IMG/VR virus record: IMGVR_UViG_3300035702_000239
Span: 1 to 21,472 of that record
Reading direction: 5' to 3' (one strand)
Length of the DNA: 21,472 nucleotides
Source of the DNA: a virus
The notes beneath the pieces are model-generated. The model did not search any database. It had not been told where the DNA came from and saw nothing but the letters and a program-made list of their open reading frames with translations. A program made the translations under genes and the position numbers. Positions 19,141 to 21,472 of the stretch are shown one piece after another. Each line of letters starts with the position of its first letter. Position 1 is the first letter of the stretch.

Positions 19141-19217
19141 TGGTACAGGGAGAGAGACTCGAACTCTCAAACACTTGGACCTAAACCAAGCGGCTATGCC
19201 AATTCGCCTACCCCTGC
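19141..19217 (-). tRNA. tRNA-Leu (anticodon TAG) with short variable arm
   Basis: Acceptor GCAGGGG/TCCCTGT (G-U at both ends), D arm GGCG...GCCG, anticodon stem CTTGG/CCAAG with loop TTTAGGT (TAG, G37), T arm GAGAG-TTCGAGT-CTCTC, A73, CCA. The variable loop is only TGTTT; bacterial leucine tRNAs normally have a long class II arm. The anticodon is clear; charging with Leu is inferred from it. Confidence 0.88.
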
Positions 19218-19220
19218 ATA

Positions 19221-19481
19221 TTAAAAATTAAATCTTTGTACAACCTTCTTAGAATCTGTGTATAAAACGATAGATTTTTCATTTACACCACATTTACCCC
19301 TTAGAGTTTTGCTGTTTAAACCCTGTGCAATAGCTTCCTGTGCTACATGCTTCAATCGACACACAAACAACATACGGGTTTTGTCATCACAACCAGCCTG
19401 TAGTTTAATCCTCACATCATCATTATCTGTGATAGTGATTTTGAATTTTGTGTTGCCTTTGTCTTCAATTGATACGTTCAT
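19221..19481 (-). CDS. Hypothetical phage protein (86 aa)
   Basis: From ATG 19481 (MNVSIEDKGN), chosen for AGGAC 7 nt upstream; an earlier in-frame ATG at 19496 has no ribosome site. Contains TKFKITITDNDDVRIKL, then CRLKHVAQEAIAQGLNSKTL and SIVLYTDSKKVVQRF: a beta-beta-helix-beta pattern. No family recognised. Lies between tRNA-Leu and tRNA-Ile. Confidence 0.6.
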   Translation of the reverse strand: MNVSIEDKGNTKFKITITDNDDVRIKLQAGCDDKTRMLFVCRLKHVAQEAIAQGLNSKTLRGKCGVNEKSIVLYTDSKKVVQRFNF

Positions 19482-19506
19482 TATATAGTCCTGCATTCAA
19501 TTAAAA

Positions 19507-19582
19507 TGGTAGTAAGTGCTGGATTCGAACCAGCGACCCTCGCGTTATCAGCACGATGCTCTACCTACTGAGCTAACCTACT
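19507..19582 (-). tRNA. tRNA-Ile (anticodon GAT)
   Basis: Acceptor AGTAGGT/ACTTACT, D arm GCTC...GAGC, anticodon stem TCGTG/CGCGA with loop CTGATAA (GAT), T arm GCTGG-TTCGAAT-CCAGC, A73, encoded CCA. Confidence 0.95.
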
Positions 19583-19613
19583 AAATTCTTGTACTACTGT
19601 ACCACATATAGCC

Positions 19614-19823
19614 CTAATCATGCAACCTCACATCATACATACGCAACATACCTCTCTTATTAGATGCAATCGCAGAAAGTGTATGCACATACCCCTTGTA
19701 CAACGTATTGTAATTACATGCAACTCGTATAGCAATATCAAGTTGTTCTAGTGTTTTGCAGCTAAGAATTATTTTCTCAACCTTGGCATAATCTCTTTGC
19801 TCTTTGTTGTCGTGATCATTCAT
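19614..19823 (-). CDS. Hypothetical small phage protein (69 aa), TAG stop
   Basis: Starts MNDHDNKEQRDYAKVEKIIL from ATG 19823, with GAGGAT upstream; the longer frame to 19892 runs into tRNA-Ser and is not used. Helical, with CKTLEQLDIAIRVACNYNTL. It ends in TAG, one of the few amber stops here. Between tRNA-Ile and tRNA-Ser. Confidence 0.6.
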   Translation of the reverse strand: MNDHDNKEQRDYAKVEKIILSCKTLEQLDIAIRVACNYNTLYKGYVHTLSAIASNKRGMLRMYDVRLHD

Positions 19824-19865
19824 AATATCAATCCTCAAATTAAAGTAAACTAATTGTAAAGTAGT

Positions 19866-19958
19866 TGGAGGAAGGTAATGGATTCGAACCATTGGACCCT
19901 CATGGCGAGGGTCGGTGGGTTAGCAACCCACTGCATTAAGCCTCTCTGCCAACCTTCC
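19866..19958 (-). tRNA. tRNA-Ser (anticodon GCT)
   Basis: Acceptor GGAAGGT/ACCTTCC, anticodon stem GTGGG/CCCAC with loop TTGCTAA (GCT), long class II variable arm (GACCCTCGCCATGAGGGTC, itself a hairpin), T arm AATGG-TTCGAAT-CCATT, encoded CCA. The discriminator is T, where bacterial serine tRNAs usually have G. Confidence 0.93.
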
Positions 19959-19963
19959 TAAAA

Positions 19964-20039
19964 TGGTGCCCAAAGTAAGATTCGAACTTACGACCTGACC
20001 ATTACAAGTGGCCTGCTCTCCCAACTGAGCTATTCGGGC
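19964..20039 (-). tRNA. tRNA-Thr (anticodon TGT)
   Basis: Acceptor GCCCGAA/TTTGGGC, D arm GCTC...GAGC, anticodon stem GGCCA/TGGTC with loop CTTGTAA (TGT), T arm GTAAG-TTCGAAT-CTTAC, A73, encoded CCA. Only a few bases separate it from tRNA-Ser and tRNA-Pro. Confidence 0.95.
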
Positions 20040-20044
20040 AAAAA

Positions 20045-20121
20045 TGGTCGGGACAGCAGGACTCAAACCTGCGACATCTCCGCCCCAAACGGAGTGCTCT
20101 ATCAAACTGAGCTATGTCCCG
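20045..20121 (-). tRNA. tRNA-Pro (anticodon TGG)
   Basis: Acceptor CGGGACA/TGTCCCG, D arm GCTC...GAGC, anticodon stem CTCCG/CGGAG with loop TTTGGGG (TGG), T arm GCAGG-TTTGAGT-CCTGC, A73, encoded CCA. Confidence 0.95.
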
Positions 20122-20135
20122 ATAATATATAACCT

Positions 20136-20555
20136 TTAAAAAAGCTTTTTAGCAATATTTGACGCTTCCTTCCCATCAAATCTGCCTTTATATTCTGAAT
20201 TCAAAGCTTTCATCACCTGACCCATGTTATCACAACCATCAGCGTTAACAAGCTCGAAAATCAATTTTTCTAACTCTCTGCCTTCGATCTGATCAGGGAG
20301 GTATTCTTTCAGGATAGCGATTTCCTGAGTAGCAGCATTGCGCTTGTCTACACTACTTAGATACGGCATGGTTTCATTCAAGTTCTTTACGAACTTTGTT
20401 ATTACAGCTTCTACCTGAGCGTCTGTAACAGTCTCTTTACCGCTAGGTGATGCTTCCCCTAGCAAGGTAGTCAAAATGCTTGCCTTGATGGTGTCAGCAG
20501 CCTTCCTAGCCGTTAACTGGTCAACTTTAATCTGTTCTAGTAAGTTACTCATCAT
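20136..20555 (-). CDS. yqeY: GatB/YqeY-domain protein
   Basis: 139 residues, close to the length of bacterial YqeY. Conserved pattern: LLEQIKVDQLTARKA at the start, LTTLLGEAS, VTDAQVEAVITKFVKNL, EIAILKEYLPDQIEGREL, and NMGQVMKALNSEYKGRFDG-K near the end. The domain is the helical tail shared with GatB of the tRNA amidotransferase. Stand-alone YqeY proteins are thought to interact with tRNA or aminoacyl-tRNA metabolism, but no reaction is settled. Its place inside the tRNA array supports such a role. AAGGAT ribosome site; the start may be 20555 or 20552. Confidence 0.87.
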   Translation of the reverse strand: MMSNLLEQIKVDQLTARKAADTIKASILTTLLGEASPSGKETVTDAQVEAVITKFVKNLNETMPYLSSVDKRNAATQEIAILKEYLPDQIEGRELEKLIFELVNADGCDNMGQVMKALNSEYKGRFDGKEASNIAKKLF

Positions 20556-20573
20556 ATATCCTTACAATGTAAA

Positions 20574-20651
20574 TGGCTCCCCCGATTGGATTCGAACCAA
20601 TCTCCATCTTGATTAACAGTCAAGTGCGATCACCTAGATTGCTACAGGGGA
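20574..20651 (-). tRNA. tRNA-Asn (anticodon GTT)
   Basis: Acceptor TCCCCTG/CGGGGGA, a D arm that is weakly paired (GCAATC...GATCGC with offset), anticodon stem CTTGA/TCAAG with loop CTGTTAA (GTT), T arm GATTGG-TTCGAAT-CCAATC, G73 as expected for Asn, encoded CCA. Confidence 0.92.
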
Positions 20652-20659
20652 ATCTCCTA

Positions 20660-20840
20660 TTATGAAAATGTTGCTTGAAAGACTGTAGGTACATCTTTCC
20701 ATTCATCATCAAAATACTGCAAAACTTTTTCTTTATACCCTAATTGTTTTTTTGCTTCCTCCACACCACCAGCCATGAACTATTTGATATGCTTCAATTT
20801 TATCTGCACTAACTTGACGTATCACCCAACGAATTTCCAT
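20660..20840 (-). pseudogene. Small gene split by an apparent +1 frameshift
   Basis: Frame A, 20733-20840 (GAGGAA ribosome site), encodes MEIRWVIRQVSADKIEAYQI then HGWW and an out-of-place tail. Frame B, ATG 20776 to TAA 20660, encodes MAGGVEEAKKQLGYKEKV then LQYFDDEWKDVPTVF. They overlap at GGTGGTGTGG; skipping one T joins HGWW to VEEAKKQLG in a natural-looking protein of about 59 residues. Either one gene with a frameshift (mutation, sequencing error or programmed), or two overlapping micro-genes. Confidence 0.5.
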
Positions 20841-20866
20841 AATATAATTTCCTCAAATAAAATAAA

Positions 20867-20957
20867 TGGTGAGAGTGGTTGGATTCGAACCAACTAGTTT
20901 ACCACAAGGGGCGGGATTTACAGTCCCGTGTAACACCGCCATCGTTACCGCACTCCC
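20867..20957 (-). tRNA. tRNA-Tyr (anticodon GTA)
   Basis: Acceptor GGGAGTG/CACTCTC, anticodon stem CGGGA/TCCCG with loop CTGTAAA (GTA), long variable arm (about CCCCTTGTGGTAAACTA) as in bacterial class II tyrosine tRNAs, T arm GTTGG-TTCGAAT-CCAAC, A73, encoded CCA. Confidence 0.94.
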
Positions 20958-20963
20958 AATATT

Positions 20964-21158
20964 CTAAAAATTCTTCCAGTGTTCTTTAAATTTTTCAATA
21001 TCTTTCTGTAAGTCGTACTCGGTGCCATGATACTTATGATAAAATGTAGCCAGTATAACAGAAGACATATCATCTGCATGAGTTAAACCCAAACTTTCTA
21101 GATTTTTACTCAACTCACCACCAGACCACAAATTCCAACCATTACGAATATCACGGAC
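20964..21158 (-). pseudogene. 5'-truncated phage ORF ending at the GC-rich junction
   Basis: The minus-strand frame ends at TAG 20964 and encodes RDIRNGWNLWSGGELSKNLE through YDLQKDIEKFKEHWKNF, phage-like in composition. No ATG or ribosome site is found upstream. Beyond about 21158 the frame enters the GC-rich segment and meets a TGA within 10 codons, so its 5' end seems cut off by the junction. Family unknown. Confidence 0.55.
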
Positions 21159-21351
21159 CGCTCGCTGGCTCCACTCTCATAATCACGTCTTCGATGAACT
21201 CGATCAGGCGTTGCGCGTCGCCTCTGTCGATGCAGACGGTGTCGGTTGCCTGGCTTGGCTCGTGGTGGTTTGCCGTGATGAACAGCTCCCCGTGTTCGCC
21301 GATGGATGCGTAGGCGCCATCGCCCAAGTGTATTGCTTGTTCTTCACTCAT
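21151..21351 (-). CDS. Hypothetical protein in the GC-rich tail (66 aa)
   Basis: ATG 21351 with a strong Shine-Dalgarno (AAAGGAG). Encodes MSEEQAIHLGDGAYASIGEH, GELFITANHHEPSQATD, then a helical C-terminus (DAQRLIEFIEDVIMRVE). The L-G-D-G-A-Y-A ... T-A-N-H-H motif resembles small proteins of high-GC bacteriophages, from memory. G/C-ending codons contrast sharply with the rest of the window. The frame is open to 21459 but that part belongs to the gene upstream. Confidence 0.65.
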   Translation of the reverse strand: MSEEQAIHLGDGAYASIGEHGELFITANHHEPSQATDTVCIDRGDAQRLIEFIEDVIMRVEPASGP

Positions 21352-21472
21352 CGTCTTGCTCCTTTGACCGACCATCCGGCACACGCACAGCCTGATCTTG
21401 CTTATCATCTGTGCGCTGTAAATCGCCTTGTGTCTCAGCTTCGGTGGATTGCGGTACATAAAGATCTCGCAC
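21157..21472. other. GC-rich segment of foreign composition
   Basis: From about 21157 the sequence switches within a few bases from AT-rich phage DNA to clearly GC-rich DNA with different codon use. The switch truncates the ORF at 20964. No repeat, attachment site or tRNA marks the junction. An assembly chimera at a contig end is the simplest explanation; illegitimate recombination is the alternative. Confidence 0.65.
21344..21472 (-). CDS. C-terminal fragment of a gene entering from the right edge
   Basis: Open frame from the edge to TGA 21344-21346, overlapping the start of the next gene (ATGAGTGA). Encodes a polar tail: VRDLYVPQSTEAETQGDLQ, then RTDDKQDQAVRVPDGRS and KEQDDE. Too short to identify. 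Codon use matches the GC-rich tail. Confidence 0.5.
   Translation of the reverse strand: MRDLYVPQSTEAETQGDLQRTDDKQDQAVRVPDGRSKEQDDE

Noticed and set aside
1-21472. CRISPR array, insertion sequence, integrase or attachment site
   Set aside because: I saw no regularly spaced repeats, transposase or integrase motifs, or terminal inverted repeats; the only mobile genes are the two homing endonucleases and the intein half.

Overview
The window looks like part of a T4-type (Tevenvirinae-like, straboviral) myophage genome, low in G+C. The best evidence is the conserved gene block 33-59-32 (late-transcription coactivator, helicase loader, single-stranded-DNA-binding protein). Also present are a phage aerobic ribonucleotide reductase large subunit, a RuvC-like resolvase, a dCMP-deaminase-type enzyme, many short overlapping genes, a cluster of phage tRNA genes, two homing endonucleases and two exact matches to the T4 late promoter TATAAATA. 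A gammaproteobacterial, probably marine host (Vibrio-like) is my guess; nothing here proves it. Almost every gene is on the minus strand, so the window is best read from high to low coordinates. The one clear exception is an inverted homing endonuclease at 7325-8347.

Layout, left to right. 1-1148: 3'-truncated HNH-type homing endonuclease (minus). 1229-3448: N-terminal part of nrdA, ending in the N-half of a split intein. Together these form a 'fractured gene': nrdA-N::IntN, then a free-standing endonuclease, with IntC::nrdA-C expected beyond position 1. 3465-5739: RuvC-like nuclease, tiny zinc ribbon, an unknown protein and gp32, which lacks the usual zinc cysteines. 5739-6601: gp59 and gp33. 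7055-9085: a homing-endonuclease insertion in a RecB/MGME1-like exonuclease gene, with a displaced 3' remnant of that gene on the far side. 9075-12559: small unknown and membrane proteins, tRNA-Arg(TCT) and the dCMP deaminase. 12596-15295: unknown genes bounded by two copies of a 31-bp terminator/promoter module. This block holds a small 2OG-Fe(II) oxygenase-like gene and a tRNA with an amber (CTA) anticodon. 15300-18660: a secreted YadA-like trimeric-autotransporter protein, peptide deformylase and small unknown genes. 18977-20957: nine tRNA genes or remnants (a degenerate one, Lys, Leu, Ile, Ser, Thr, Pro, Asn, Tyr) interleaved with short ORFs and a GatB/YqeY-domain gene. 21157-21472: an abruptly GC-rich tail that looks foreign, either an assembly chimera or a recombination junction.

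How the genes fit together. nrdA and the deaminase feed dNTP supply. gp32, gp59, the RuvC-like enzyme and the exonuclease serve replication and recombination. gp33 couples the sliding clamp to late transcription. The tRNAs, YqeY protein and deformylase support translation. Short genes run as tightly coupled operons (ATGA or TAATG overlaps), broken up by rho-independent terminators and sigma70-like promoters.

The most notable items are: (i) the split-intein, fractured nrdA with an endonuclease whose late promoter lies inside a 14-bp hairpin; (ii) the endonuclease insertion that left a duplicated 3' end and an apparent co-conversion tract in the exonuclease gene; (iii) an amber-suppressor-like tRNA next to a gene whose best Shine-Dalgarno/ATG start is followed by an in-frame UAG at codon 3; and (iv) a phage-borne YadA-like surface protein.
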